Shown: positions 16,488 to 25,915, counted from the first letter of the stretch. The stretch: 64,000 nt of DNA from Pseudomaricurvus sp033283175 (GCA_033283175.1 JAWMQM010000001.1:1302001-1366000); one strand, 5' to 3'. A program made the numbers and translations. Notes: generated from the sequence alone by a model not told the origin.

Positions 16488-17531
16488 TCACGAAATGATC
16501 GTGGTAAAGCTTTCATGGCGGGAGCGTTCAACCATGCCATAGGCTTGCTGTCCGTCCCAGCTGAACAACGCGCCACCCTGTTGCAGGTTCAGCCCGCCGA
16601 TATCGGGGTTATTGACGCGAAAGGTGTTGAGTAACGTTTTGCCGGCAATACGGGTGATGCCCAGCTCTGACTCCAGCACCACCGACACATCATCATCGCA
16701 GGCGACGATACGGCTCAACAACGGTGCCGCCAGCACCCGTGCCGGAATCATTCGGCCGTCCTGATAAATCACCGCGTCGTTGTGACTGTACTCGCTGCTT
16801 CCTTCCGCAGGCGGATAGACCAGGCAGGAAAAGGCGCGACCGTCGGGAAACAGTGCCGACAGCCAGCAGTGACCGGTAAAGCTACCGAGGTTGCGGATAC
16901 TCTGCCGGTGGACCCGGGTGCCCGTGGCACTGAACTCGAAACATTGATCATCGATTTCCATCACTCCGGTGGCGCGAAAGTGATGCTCAAAACGATAGCC
17001 CAGCCCCATGGCCTGGGCGTTTGCCGCTTCCTGCTCTGTCATACCCTCCGGATCTGCGGAGTTATCCTGCACCCAGGCGGGAGTCACCATGGTCAGATCA
17101 GCGTCCACCCGAACGCGGTTGGACGGCGTACTGGATTTGAAACTGGCGTCAATCATTTCCGACACCATGCCGTCGATAACTGGCCCATCATAGGTAAAGT
17201 GCCAACGCTGAAACGGCTCGATGCAACGGAACGTCATCGGACCGGCACCCAAAATGGTCAGCCGCTTGTACTCGTCCAGCGGGGAAGGCGCCGGGCCGCG
17301 ACCTGACTGATGCAGAACGCGACCATCGGCGAACGCAAAATTGGCATGATAAAGACGGTCCTCCCAGGACCAGGCTTCCGCTTCAATACCGATTCGCGGA
17401 AACCCAAAACGGCCATTCTCTTCATACATCCAGATGGAGATGCTTTCACGCATTTCCGGGTGCCCGGGCTTGCCGGGAAAGACCAGATCCTTGTCGGGCT
17501 CCAGGCCTCCGGAAAGTGAGGTTGTGTTCAT
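16488..17531 (-). CDS. Uncharacterised beta-rich protein, DUF7064/7065-like
   Basis: 347 aa with no signal peptide. I do not recognise a catalytic motif. The sequence is rich in alternating hydrophobic/polar stretches, Trp and Asp, and contains a Gly-Thr-His region (SATGTRVHRQSIRN near 200-215), fitting a two-domain lipocalin-like or hydroxyneurosporene-synthase-like fold such as DUF7064/DUF7065; this assignment is from general resemblance. It lies 46 bp after the sulfotransferase and before the cupin on the same strand. It could bind or isomerise a hydrophobic small molecule that the sulfotransferase then modifies; that is inference. Confidence 0.6.
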   Translation of the reverse strand: MNTTSLSGGLEPDKDLVFPGKPGHPEMRESISIWMYEENGRFGFPRIGIEAEAWSWEDRLYHANFAFADGRVLHQSGRGPAPSPLDEYKRLTILGAGPMTFRCIEPFQRWHFTYDGPVIDGMVSEMIDASFKSSTPSNRVRVDADLTMVTPAWVQDNSADPEGMTEQEAANAQAMGLGYRFEHHFRATGVMEIDDQCFEFSATGTRVHRQSIRNLGSFTGHCWLSALFPDGRAFSCLVYPPAEGSSEYSHNDAVIYQDGRMIPARVLAAPLLSRIVACDDDVSVVLESELGITRIAGKTLLNTFRVNNPDIGGLNLQQGGALFSWDGQQAYGMVERSRHESFTTIIS

Positions 17532-17577
17532 AGTGCCGCTCCGCTCAATGGGGGTATTCGTGAGTAGTCCAGCCCGG

Positions 17578-18726
17578 TCAGGAAGTCAGAACGTGAAAAC
17601 GCTGGTGATAAAATTCAAAACGTCGATGCAGCGCATCAATATCCAGTCCGAACTCGGCTGGTTCATAGGTGTGATCACCGTGCTTGTCCCGCGGGGTCGT
17701 TTCGCGCCAGGTGACCATGCGTTGTCGCGCTTGGTCAGTAAAGGGTTCACCCAGGAACTGGTAGAGATTTTCCAACTGTGGAAACGGGTCCTGCATGAAA
17801 GACGCGAAGTGAATATCAAAAAACCGTTCGTCGTTTCCGGCGTCCCGGAACGCAATCATCCGCTGCATCCCAAGGTCACAGAAATCGGTGGTCAGCTCGC
17901 CCAGCCACGCCTTATCCACCTCTGTCGTCGACGGCTGGCACAGCTCGTAATAGAGATCGGTAACCGAAGGAATCACATTGGCGATATCCCGATGGGTCAT
18001 CCAGAACCGGGCATCCGGGAACACTTCATTCAGCGCGCCAATAAACAGGGAGTGTGACGGATTTTTCAAACGCCAGCGCTTCGGCGGGCAACGCCATTGC
18101 AGCAGCTTCAGCACACGCTTGACGTATTGATAGGTGGGCACCAGATCCGCTTCGTGATTCAGCCACGCCACATAGCCCGGCACCCTGGCAAATGCCTGAA
18201 ACAACTGCGACTTGAAGTCGAAGCCCATAAACGTCTGGCACTCCATGGGCGATGTCGCGGTGGTGGGCAGCATGGTTTTCAGTCGCGGAAAACGAGCATC
18301 GCGCGCCGCCATAAATTGCTCTGTGCGGGCAATGCGGGGATCGGTATGTTCCGTGGCCGACTCCGGGGGAGGGCAGGGTTCCTGAGATTCCCAGTTGCGG
18401 ATGGATCGGGTGGCCGGGTCTTCCGCCAGTAAGCAGGAGAGCGCCGTGGAGCCGGTGCGCGGCAGCCCCAAACCAATCAACGGGGCGACAATCTCCTGCT
18501 CATCTATTTCCGGGTGTTGCCTGTACCAGTATTCGATTTGCAAACGGTTGGACAGCAGACCCACGATTTGCCCATCCAGGATCATGCGCCCCTGATCGTT
18601 GAGGTTGGCTTCCGTATCCAGAGCGTGAACAAGGCGCTCCAGCCCTTCACGAAAGCTGTCGTCGCCAAAATGTTCCAGCGAGCTGGCGTCACGGGCCTGC
18701 TGCAGCAGGCGTTCTACTCGGTCCAT
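17578..18726 (-). CDS. Sulfotransferase (Sulfotransfer_3 type)
   Basis: 382 aa from ATG 18726 (MDRVERLLQQAR.., the usual family start); ATG 18750 and an in-frame TTG at 18798 are possible earlier starts and none has a strong ribosome-binding site. GLPRTGSTALSCLL is the PAPS 5-prime-phosphosulfate loop; KNPSHSLFIGAL and the MTHRDIANVIPS segment form the 3-prime-phosphate site. Members of this bacterial family typically act on small hydrophobic or lipid alcohols. First gene of a four-gene operon (with DUF7064-like, cupin and GST) and divergent from the AraC regulator. Confidence 0.85.
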   Translation of the reverse strand: MDRVERLLQQARDASSLEHFGDDSFREGLERLVHALDTEANLNDQGRMILDGQIVGLLSNRLQIEYWYRQHPEIDEQEIVAPLIGLGLPRTGSTALSCLLAEDPATRSIRNWESQEPCPPPESATEHTDPRIARTEQFMAARDARFPRLKTMLPTTATSPMECQTFMGFDFKSQLFQAFARVPGYVAWLNHEADLVPTYQYVKRVLKLLQWRCPPKRWRLKNPSHSLFIGALNEVFPDARFWMTHRDIANVIPSVTDLYYELCQPSTTEVDKAWLGELTTDFCDLGMQRMIAFRDAGNDERFFDIHFASFMQDPFPQLENLYQFLGEPFTDQARQRMVTWRETTPRDKHGDHTYEPAEFGLDIDALHRRFEFYHQRFHVLTS

Positions 18727-18856
18727 TCGATCTACTCTGTTTGCCAGCATCCGCGCAAGGTTGGGGCCGGCGACGGATGACGTTTTTATTTCGAACAAGA
18801 GTAACGATCAGGGCAAATCCGCCACAACCCACATGAGCTATGCCAGACGGTCATAC

Positions 18857-18927
18857 TACTGCTTAACGGCCATGGCTTTGCACGCCATTGATATCAGGAT
18901 AGGCAAGGATGACTTTTTACTGCTTAA
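18857..18927. promoter_or_regulatory. Direct repeats in the araC/sulfotransferase intergenic region
   Basis: TACTGCTTAA occurs at 18857-18866 and again at 18918-18927, 61 bp apart (close to six helical turns), in the 260 bp divergent promoter region. The second copy lies about 17 bases before a TATACA-like -10 (18945) of the regulator gene. Paired direct half-sites are the usual operator form of AraC-family proteins. Confidence 0.45.
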
Positions 18928-18986
18928 AACTGCCGAATGATTTTTATACAATCTCCCTCTGATCAACCCAACTCCGGGGTTATCCC

Positions 18987-19856
18987 ATGACACAACACCA
19001 CCATAATGAACTGGCGGCACGACAGGTTCCCGGCCTGGGACAGGTGAAACTGGTTAAGAACTGTTGGGACGTGCCCATTGATATTCGTGGCGCCAGCGAT
19101 TGTCACCATCTGGAATTAACCCTGCTTGATACCTCCCAGGCGGCGGTGCGTTTTGTGGATCACTGGCGAGCCTTTCGCTTCGAACGCCTGGGACAGCTGT
19201 TCTTTCTTCCCGCCGAGCAGACCGTCCACGCCCGCAGCCAGTGCCGCGAGCAGATATCGGTCATCTGCAGCATTGATCCCGGCTCACTGGAATCACGGGG
19301 CATTCGTTCCCTGGAGTGGCAGAGCTACCGCATGGAGAGCATTCTCAATATCGCCAGTCCCCGCATGCGCGGTGTGCTACAAAAACTGTCTGAAGAATTG
19401 AGTACGCCCGACTTCGGCAGCGACACCATGATTGAATTACTGGCGCTGCAGGCCACTATCGAACTGTCGCGCTATCTCAACGGTCAGGATGAAAATTTGG
19501 AAACGGGTGGCCTGCCATTGTGGCGCCTGCGCCTGATTGAAGAGAGACTGATTGAACAGAGCATGCCGCCGTCGCTAAAAGAGCTGGCAACCTTGTGCCA
19601 ACTCTCTGTGCGCCATCTGTCTCGGGCATTTCGGATCAGCCGGGGGTGTTCGATTGGAAGCTACATCGCCGAGCACCGGATGCATCACGCCAAGCGAATG
19701 CTGTCCGAAGGCCAGAGTGTCAAAGCTGTAGCCTATCAGGCCGGATTTGCAGCGCCGTCGAATTTCAGTGCGGCTTTTTTGCGATCTACGGGTGAAACCC
19801 CGAGTCGATATCAGAGTCGAACAAAGCAGATAAAATTTCCAGTTAGCGCAAGCTGA
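18987..19856 (+). CDS. AraC family transcriptional regulator
   Basis: 289 aa. The N-terminal ~170 residues form a ligand-sensing beta-rich domain without a recognised motif; residues about 190-285 hold two helix-turn-helix motifs (LKELATLCQLSVRHLSRAFR and the VKAVAYQAGFAAPSNFSAAF segment) ending in the family GETPSRYQ. Probably a ligand-dependent activator of the divergent sulfotransferase-DUF-cupin-GST operon, and of itself. Confidence 0.9.
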   Translation: MTQHHHNELAARQVPGLGQVKLVKNCWDVPIDIRGASDCHHLELTLLDTSQAAVRFVDHWRAFRFERLGQLFFLPAEQTVHARSQCREQISVICSIDPGSLESRGIRSLEWQSYRMESILNIASPRMRGVLQKLSEELSTPDFGSDTMIELLALQATIELSRYLNGQDENLETGGLPLWRLRLIEERLIEQSMPPSLKELATLCQLSVRHLSRAFRISRGCSIGSYIAEHRMHHAKRMLSEGQSVKAVAYQAGFAAPSNFSAAFLRSTGETPSRYQSRTKQIKFPVSAS

Positions 19857-19976
19857 CTGATATTTCCAAACACTAAAACGATACCAATCCTAAATAGATA
19901 TAGCGCTCAATAATATTTTACAGATAACTGAAGCCATAACCTAAATTTATAAAGTAAAATCCTAATATCAATTTAA

Positions 19977-20747
19977 TTATTCTTTAAAAATAGATTCCCG
20001 ATGATGACGAAGAAAATCTTCTGAAGGAAGAAACTTACTTGGAAGATTCATTGGCTTACCGGCATAACTCCATATCGAGGATTTAAGAAACTCATCTCCA
20101 TAAACAGTTTGGGATTTAGAAACCCGAATTGTTAGATCCTCATTAACAGTAATAATACCAAGATCGAAAGCTTTGTCATGGAGGACTGACAATGCCAATC
20201 CATTTCGAGGATTAAGGCGATTAGTAGCGTCCTTTCTCCAGGGAACGATATGACTGGCAACAAGTAACCTAGGCATGGAAAGACCAGTAAAACTGCATTT
20301 GTAATCATAGGCACTTAGTACTGCGCGCCGAAAAAAACTTTGTCCAACCCTCGTAGTCGTGGTGATCTCTTTGTTCATACCCGTGTAATCTGTTTCTTCA
20401 TCCACTGGGGCAACTTCAGAATTATCAGACGAGCCAGCTTTAACATCACGCAAAATAGACTCCGCTTCCCCTGCAAAGCATGCCCAATCTGATTGCATTT
20501 CTTCCCACATCATTTTATCAGCCAAGGACGCCCCTGACAGACCTTTTCGACCCGACGATGTGATCACTGGATCAAGGCTCGCGATGTTAGAAAGCTTCAT
20601 GGCCAATGCCGAAGGTGTTCTCCCAATAGCATTGGCAAATTGGATAATTTCGGGATTTCTGCTGTGCAACTTGCCAAATGGAATTTGGCAATACAATGCA
20701 AATGCCACCATCAGTTGTTCACGGGTCCACTTTTGATTACTTGTCAT
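19977..20747 (-). CDS. HNH endonuclease (orphan, restriction-like)
   Basis: 256 aa. The N-terminal ~60 residues (WTREQLMVAFALYCQIPFGK through GRTPSALAMKL) are a helical DNA-recognition module found at the front of many HNH restriction-type nucleases. The C-terminal HNH_2 domain shows YDYKCSFTG, ASHIVPW, NPRNGLALSVLHDKAFD: the catalytic His, Asn and second His are all present. No methyltransferase or partner gene is near, so it may cut modified or foreign DNA. Distinctly AT-rich, like the 120 bp gap before it, a sign of horizontal transfer. Confidence 0.87.
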   Translation of the reverse strand: MTSNQKWTREQLMVAFALYCQIPFGKLHSRNPEIIQFANAIGRTPSALAMKLSNIASLDPVITSSGRKGLSGASLADKMMWEEMQSDWACFAGEAESILRDVKAGSSDNSEVAPVDEETDYTGMNKEITTTTRVGQSFFRRAVLSAYDYKCSFTGLSMPRLLVASHIVPWRKDATNRLNPRNGLALSVLHDKAFDLGIITVNEDLTIRVSKSQTVYGDEFLKSSIWSYAGKPMNLPSKFLPSEDFLRHHRESIFKE

Positions 20748-20895
20748 AGTTAACTCGGTTTCTTTAGAAACGCATCTTTACTGGCTACCAAAACGCAGAT
20801 TCATAGGAGATGAACTAGGGTGCAAATGATATACACCTATCGGTTATCGGCCTGAATTCACTACAATACACCCTTTATGCCAGCCAGACCCTGCA

Positions 20896-21795
20896 ATGCC
20901 AACACCTATGCCTTCCAACTCAACACCGACCTCACTCCGCGCCGACCTCCTTCTTCTATGGGTCACCCTCCTCGCCGCCGGCGGCTGGATCTTCTCCCGC
21001 GAGGCAGTCGCAAGCATGCCGCCGCTGGTGTTTATGGCACTGCGCTTCACCGCCGGCGGGCTGATTCTGGCCGCCTTCTGTACCGGGGCGCTGCGGCAGC
21101 TGACCGGGGTGCAGTGGCGGGCGGCGCTGTTGGTGGGCGTCATTTTTGGGGTGGCGATGATTTTCTGGGTGCTGGGGCTGAAGCTGACCAAACACGTGGG
21201 TGTGGGGGCGTTTCTCAGTTGCCTGGGTGTGGTGATGGTGCCGTTTTTGAGCCTGCTGTTTGGCGACCGGCCGGGGCGTTATGTCTATGCGGCGCTGCCG
21301 TTTGCGGTGGTTGGGCTGGCCTGCCTGTCGCTGGATGGGGAGTTTCACCTGGGCGTGGCGGAGGTCTGTTTTCTGCTGTCGGCGCTGATTCTCGGCTTTA
21401 TGTTTATTGTCGCCAGCAAGGCGGCGACGCACATTGGGGCCATGCCGCTGACGTCCATTCAACTGCTGTTGACCGGGTTGATTACCGGCGCCGCGGCCCT
21501 GGGCTTTGAATCCTGGGATCTGCAGCAACCGCCGGCTATCTGGGGCTGGTTTTTGGCCAGTCTGTTGATTGCCACCTGTTTGCGCTTTGTGGTGATGACC
21601 CATGCGCTGGGTCTGACGCCGCCCAGCCACAGCGCCATTATTATGACGCTGGAGCCGGTGTGGACGGCGCTGCTGGCGGTGGTGTGGCTGGGGGAGCGGA
21701 TGAGCCAGCTGCAGCTGCTGGGCTGCGGGTTGATCTTTGCGGCGATGCTGGTGAATCGCTGGCCGGCGTTGCGGCAGTGGTTACGGCAGCGGTGA
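20896..21795 (+). CDS. EamA/DMT superfamily transporter
   Basis: 299 aa with about ten hydrophobic helices in two EamA repeats, the typical drug/metabolite transporter layout. Conserved Pro and Glu residues lie near the ends of the repeats (for example LEPVWTALLAVVWLGE near 250-265). Substrate unknown; relatives export amino acids, metabolites or drugs. It stands alone between the HNH gene and a repeat-rich gap before gmk. Confidence 0.85.
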   Translation: MPTPMPSNSTPTSLRADLLLLWVTLLAAGGWIFSREAVASMPPLVFMALRFTAGGLILAAFCTGALRQLTGVQWRAALLVGVIFGVAMIFWVLGLKLTKHVGVGAFLSCLGVVMVPFLSLLFGDRPGRYVYAALPFAVVGLACLSLDGEFHLGVAEVCFLLSALILGFMFIVASKAATHIGAMPLTSIQLLLTGLITGAAALGFESWDLQQPPAIWGWFLASLLIATCLRFVVMTHALGLTPPSHSAIIMTLEPVWTALLAVVWLGERMSQLQLLGCGLIFAAMLVNRWPALRQWLRQR

Positions 21796-22210
21796 GGTGG
21801 GTCTGGGGATAAGGCGAATTCGGGTACAGCTGGAAAAGATCGCGCGGAGGATAAGGTGAATTCCGGTGCAACCGGAAGAGGGGATGGTCTGGGCCACCGC
21901 GCTCCTACAAGAGCATCTGCCCGCGCTGTAGGAGCCCACTCCTGTGGGCGAGCCTTTTGGGGCGGCGCAACCTCTGACACTGTGGGGACGCCGGAATGGA
22001 TCAGGTGAATTCTGGTGTGGCTGGAAAAGATCGCCCGGGGGATAAGGTGAATTCCGGTATGGCCGGGAAAGATCGCCCGGAGGATAAGGTGAATTCCGGT
22101 GCAACCGGAAGATGGGATGGTCTGGGCCACCGGGCTCCCACGGATAAGGTGAAGTCCTGCGCAGCGGGAAGATGGGGTGGGGTAAGGCGGGGCAGATGGC
22201 CAAGCAGGTG
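21796..22210. repeat. Family B dispersed repeat cluster upstream of gmk
   Basis: At least three copies of a module AAAGATCGCSCGGRGG-ATAAGGTGAATTCC-GGT(N4-6)CCGG occur (starting near 21832, 22025 and 22066), with related GGTCTGGGCCACCG segments (21887, 22118), and a hairpin containing GGAGCCCACTCC near 21932. The pieces also appear at 29455, 43560, 47513, 56364 and 57715. Mobile or REP-like element remnants; no gene here. Confidence 0.82.
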
Positions 22211-22276
22211 AAAACTGCTATCATCTCGCTTTCCCTGATGTTCCACCCACCGACCCAGCCCAAAGGCCCCTGATCG

Positions 22277-22894
22277 ATGAGCTCACGCGGTACCCTCTAC
22301 ACGGTGTCTGCCCCCTCCGGCGCCGGCAAGACCAGTCTGGTAAAAGCCCTGATCGACAACACCGACAATGTGCGCGTGTCCGTCTCCCACACCACCCGCG
22401 CCATGCGTCCCGGCGAGGAGAATGGGGTCAACTACCACTTTGTGGACCGCGATACCTTCGTCACCATGATTGGCGAGAGTGACTTTCTGGAGCACGCCGA
22501 GGTGTTCGGCAATCTCTATGGCACGTCCACCCGCTGGGTGCAGGAGACCCTGGACGGCGGTACCGATGTGATTCTGGAGATCGACTGGCAGGGTGCCCAG
22601 CAGGTGCGTCACCTGCTGCCGGATACCGTCAGCGTCTTTATCCTGCCGCCGTCACGGGAGGAGCTGTCCCGCCGCCTGACCGGTCGCGGCCAGGACGACA
22701 GCAGCATCATTGATGCCCGTATGCAGGAAGCCATCAGCGAAATGTCCCACTACGTCGAGGGGCATTATGTTATTATCAACGACAACTTTGATACGGCGCT
22801 GGCGGACTTCCAATCCATCCTGCGCAGCCAGCGGCTGACGCTGGCTCAGCAGCAACAGCGGCACACCGCACTGCTGGCCTCGCTGTTGTCCTGA
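22277..22894 (+). CDS. gmk: Guanylate kinase
   Basis: 205 aa, standard length. Phosphorylates GMP to GDP in the cytosol, supplying guanine nucleotides for the (p)ppGpp pathway encoded just downstream. P-loop SGAGKTSLVKAL near 13-24, the GMP-binding SHTTRAMRPGE segment near 36-46 and the lid GRGQDD near 138-143 are present. First gene of gmk-rpoZ-spoT-ridA. Confidence 0.97.
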   Translation: MSSRGTLYTVSAPSGAGKTSLVKALIDNTDNVRVSVSHTTRAMRPGEENGVNYHFVDRDTFVTMIGESDFLEHAEVFGNLYGTSTRWVQETLDGGTDVILEIDWQGAQQVRHLLPDTVSVFILPPSREELSRRLTGRGQDDSSIIDARMQEAISEMSHYVEGHYVIINDNFDTALADFQSILRSQRLTLAQQQQRHTALLASLLS

Positions 22895-23022
22895 CTGGTT
22901 AATTTGCGTACACTAGCGCCCCTTTTCGGCACCGGTTGGACCGGCCCCGGTGTCCGCTGCAGATCCGGATTTGACACTATTGCCCTCGCTGCAGGGCCTG
23001 AAGATTAAGGTACATCATCGCC

Positions 23023-23280
23023 ATGGCACGTATTACTGTAGAAGACTGTCTCGATCACGTAGATAACCGTTTTGAACTGGTGCTGGTCAGCAGCAAGCGC
23101 GCCCGCCAGATCGCCGTGGGCGGTAAGTCCCCCATGGTGCCGGAAGAGAACGACAAGCCCACCGTGATCGCCCTGCGCGAGATCGAAGAGGGCTACGTGA
23201 ATGCCAGCATCCTCACCCAGAAAGAAGAGCACGATGACTTCGAAGAGCTGGTGATCGACGACTCTGCCCCAGAGCTGTAA
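23023..23280 (+). CDS. rpoZ: RNA polymerase omega subunit
   Basis: 85 aa. MARITVEDCLDHVDNRFELV and the AREI-type helix with EEGYVN are diagnostic. Omega helps assemble RNA polymerase around beta-prime and forms part of one ppGpp site, fitting its position before spoT. A TTGACA-like element lies near 22972-22977 in the 128 bp gap after gmk, suggesting a possible own promoter. Confidence 0.96.
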   Translation: MARITVEDCLDHVDNRFELVLVSSKRARQIAVGGKSPMVPEENDKPTVIALREIEEGYVNASILTQKEEHDDFEELVIDDSAPEL

Positions 23281-23303
23281 GCAGCAAGGGCTTGTAGATC
23301 CCG

Positions 23304-23331
23304 GGCGCACTGGACTACCAACCAGTGCGCC
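23304..23331 (+). promoter_or_regulatory. Stem-loop between rpoZ and spoT
   Basis: Perfect 10 bp stem (23304-23313 with 23322-23331, arm GGCGCACTGG) with an 8 nt loop, no T-run. It may tune the relative amounts of the rpoZ and spoT messages. Confidence 0.45.
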
Positions 23332-23355
23332 ACCAGCCCCACCCACAGGACGCCG

Positions 23356-25473
23356 ATGCAAACACTTGAGTCCCTGAGCCACCGGCTCTCCTCATACCTC
23401 GATCCGCAGCAGATCAACAGCGTCAAGCGCGCCTATTTCTACGCCGAGCAGGCCCACCGCGGGCAGAAACGACGCAGCGGCGAACCCTATGTAACTCACC
23501 CCCTCGAAGTGGCCAATATCCTGGCCGGCATGCACATGGACCACCAGAGCCTGATGGCCGCCATGCTGCATGACGTTATCGAAGACACCAGCGTTCCCAA
23601 GGACGCCCTGAGCCAACAGTTTGGTGAGTCGGTGGCGGAGCTGGTGGACGGGGTGAGTAAGCTGACCCAGTTCGAATTCGAAAACCAGGCCCAGAAGCAG
23701 GCGGAAAACTTCCAGAAGATGGCGCTGGCCATGGCCAAGGATATCCGCGTGATCCTGGTGAAGCTGGCGGACCGGCTGCACAACATGCGCACCCTGGGTG
23801 CCCTGAGGCCGGACAAGAAGCGTCGCATCGCCAAGGAGACGCTGGAGATCTACGCCCCCATCGCCCAGCGCCTGGGTATGAACAACATCCGTCTGGAGCT
23901 GGAAAACCGTGGCTTTGCCGCCATGCACCCGCTGCGCAGCGAGCGCCTGCAGGTGGCCCTCAAAGCGGCGCGGGGTAACCGCAAGGAGCTGGTGGAGAAG
24001 ATCCAGAACGCCATCGAGCTGCGGCTGGAGCGGGAAGAGATCGACGCGCTGGTGATCGGCCGCGAGAAGCACCTGTACAGCATCTATAAAAAGATGAAGG
24101 CGAAGAAGAAGTCGTTCAAGGAGATCATGGACGTCTACGCCTTCCGCATCATCGTCGACAAGGTGGACACCTGCTACCGCGTGCTCGGTGCCATGCACAA
24201 CCTCTACAAGCCGGTGGTGAGTGAGTTCAAGGACTACATCGCCATTCCCAAGGCCAACGGCTACCAGTCTCTGCACACCGTACTGGTGGGCATGCACGGT
24301 GTGCCCATTGAAGTGCAGATCCGCACCCGCGAGATGGACGAGATGGCCAACTCCGGCATCGCCGCCCACTGGCTCTATAAGTCCGACGGCGGCACCGACA
24401 TCCCCAGTGGCACCAGCGCGCGTGCGCGGCAGTGGATTCAGGGCCTGCTGGAGATGCAGCAGCGCGCCGGCGACTCCATGGAATTTATCGAGAACGTGAA
24501 GATCGACCTGTTCCCGGACGAGGTCTATGTCTTTACGCCCAAGGGCGAGATCGTGGAACTGCCCACCGGTGCCACCGCCGTGGACTTCGCCTATTACGTG
24601 CACACCGATGTGGGCAACCACTGCGTGGCCTGCCGCATCAACGACCGTCTGGCGCCGCTGTCGCAGCCACTGCAGAGTGGCCAGAAAGTACAAATCATCA
24701 CTTCGCAGGGCGCGCAGCCCAACCCCAACTGGCTCAACTTTGTCACCTCCGGCCGCGCCCGCAGTGGTATCCGCCACTTCCTCAAGCACCAGCGCCACCA
24801 CGAGTCCATCGAGCTGGGCAAACGCATGCTGGGCCGCGCGCTGCAGGACCTGAAGCTCAACCTGGCGGAGCTGACCGAAGCCCAGCTCGGCGACCTGCTG
24901 AAAGCCACCAACTGCGCCACCCTCGACCTGCTGCTGGAAGACATCGGCCTTGGCAACCGCATCGCCCACTCGGTGGCGCGCCTGCTGGTGCACGAGGAGC
25001 AGGACACGCCTGGCAGCGCCAGCATCTACTCGCCACTGACCATCGACTCCACCGACGGCATGATGATCAACTTCGCCCGCTGCTGCCGGCCGATCCCGGG
25101 CGACCCGATTATCGGCCACGTCAGTTCCGGTAAGGGGCTGGTGGTGCACCGCGACACCTGCCGCAATATCGGCGAGCTGCGGGATAACCCGGACAAGATC
25201 AGTGCCGTGGCCTGGGCCCCCAACGTCTCCGGCGAATTCCTCGCCGATGTGCGGGTGGAAGTGGAGTCCGAACGCGGCATCATCGCCAGCCTGGCCACCC
25301 GCATCGCCGAGCAGGGCGGCAATATCGAGCAGGTAAAAGTGGACGAGCGCGATGCCCACAACTCGGTGATCACCTTCTGCCTGGGTGTGCACAACCGTGT
25401 GCACCTGGCCAATATCATGCGCCGCCTGAAAACCCTGTCGGCGGTGATCCGCATTACTCGCAGTAAAAATTAA
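23356..25473 (+). CDS. spoT: Bifunctional (p)ppGpp synthetase/hydrolase SpoT
   Basis: 705 aa, full length. HD hydrolase domain with HPLEVANIL and MLHDVIEDT (about 45-80), RelA/SpoT synthetase-like domain with KDYIAIPKANGYQSLHTV (about 290-310), TGS domain (VYVFTPKGEIVELP, about 390), and a C-terminal CC/ACT region (RCCRPIPGDPIIGH about 565). Sets the level of the starvation alarmone. The position after rpoZ and before ridA, rather than before a GTPase, identifies it as SpoT rather than RelA. Confidence 0.96.
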   Translation: MQTLESLSHRLSSYLDPQQINSVKRAYFYAEQAHRGQKRRSGEPYVTHPLEVANILAGMHMDHQSLMAAMLHDVIEDTSVPKDALSQQFGESVAELVDGVSKLTQFEFENQAQKQAENFQKMALAMAKDIRVILVKLADRLHNMRTLGALRPDKKRRIAKETLEIYAPIAQRLGMNNIRLELENRGFAAMHPLRSERLQVALKAARGNRKELVEKIQNAIELRLEREEIDALVIGREKHLYSIYKKMKAKKKSFKEIMDVYAFRIIVDKVDTCYRVLGAMHNLYKPVVSEFKDYIAIPKANGYQSLHTVLVGMHGVPIEVQIRTREMDEMANSGIAAHWLYKSDGGTDIPSGTSARARQWIQGLLEMQQRAGDSMEFIENVKIDLFPDEVYVFTPKGEIVELPTGATAVDFAYYVHTDVGNHCVACRINDRLAPLSQPLQSGQKVQIITSQGAQPNPNWLNFVTSGRARSGIRHFLKHQRHHESIELGKRMLGRALQDLKLNLAELTEAQLGDLLKATNCATLDLLLEDIGLGNRIAHSVARLLVHEEQDTPGSASIYSPLTIDSTDGMMINFARCCRPIPGDPIIGHVSSGKGLVVHRDTCRNIGELRDNPDKISAVAWAPNVSGEFLADVRVEVESERGIIASLATRIAEQGGNIEQVKVDERDAHNSVITFCLGVHNRVHLANIMRRLKTLSAVIRITRSKN

Positions 25474-25531
25474 GGCACAGGGCGATGGCGGGGCTATCGC
25501 CCGGCCACAACCCAACCCTTAAGGAACCACC

Positions 25532-25915
25532 ATGACCAACAAAGCCATCATCAGCACCGACAACGCGCCTGCCGCCATCGGCACCTACTCCCAGGCCGTA
25601 AAGGTTAACAACACCGTTTACCTCTCCGGCCAGATCCCCCTGGACCCGAAAACCATGGAGCTGGTGGAAGGGGACTTCGCCGCCCAGGCGCATCAGATGT
25701 TCAAGAACCTCAGTGCCGTGTGTGAAGCCGCCGGTGGCTCCCTGGGGCAGATCGTCAAACTGAATATCTTTATGGAAGACCTGGGCAACTTCCCGGTGGT
25801 GAACGAAGTGATGGCGCAGTACTTCAGCGAGCCCTACCCCGCCCGTGCCGCCGTGGGTGTGAAACAGCTGCCTAAAGGTGCCATGGTGGAAGCCGACGGC
25901 ATTATGGTGATCTGA
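25532..25915 (+). CDS. ridA: RidA family reactive enamine/imine deaminase
   Basis: 127 aa. Trimeric enzyme that hydrolyses 2-aminoacrylate and other reactive enamines made by PLP enzymes. The active-site Arg lies in YPARAAVGV (near residue 105), with GQIPLDP near 36-42. It follows spoT by 58 bp, the same order as in Pseudomonas. Confidence 0.95.
   Translation: MTNKAIISTDNAPAAIGTYSQAVKVNNTVYLSGQIPLDPKTMELVEGDFAAQAHQMFKNLSAVCEAAGGSLGQIVKLNIFMEDLGNFPVVNEVMAQYFSEPYPARAAVGVKQLPKGAMVEADGIMVI

Noticed and set aside
23356..25473. Annotation as relA
   Set aside because: Intact HD residues and the gmk-rpoZ-spoT-ridA order fit the bifunctional SpoT.
23392..25515. Long minus-strand open frame (707 codons) opposite spoT
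   Set aside because: Antisense shadow; His/Val/Gly-rich product without domains, while the plus strand is a clear SpoT.
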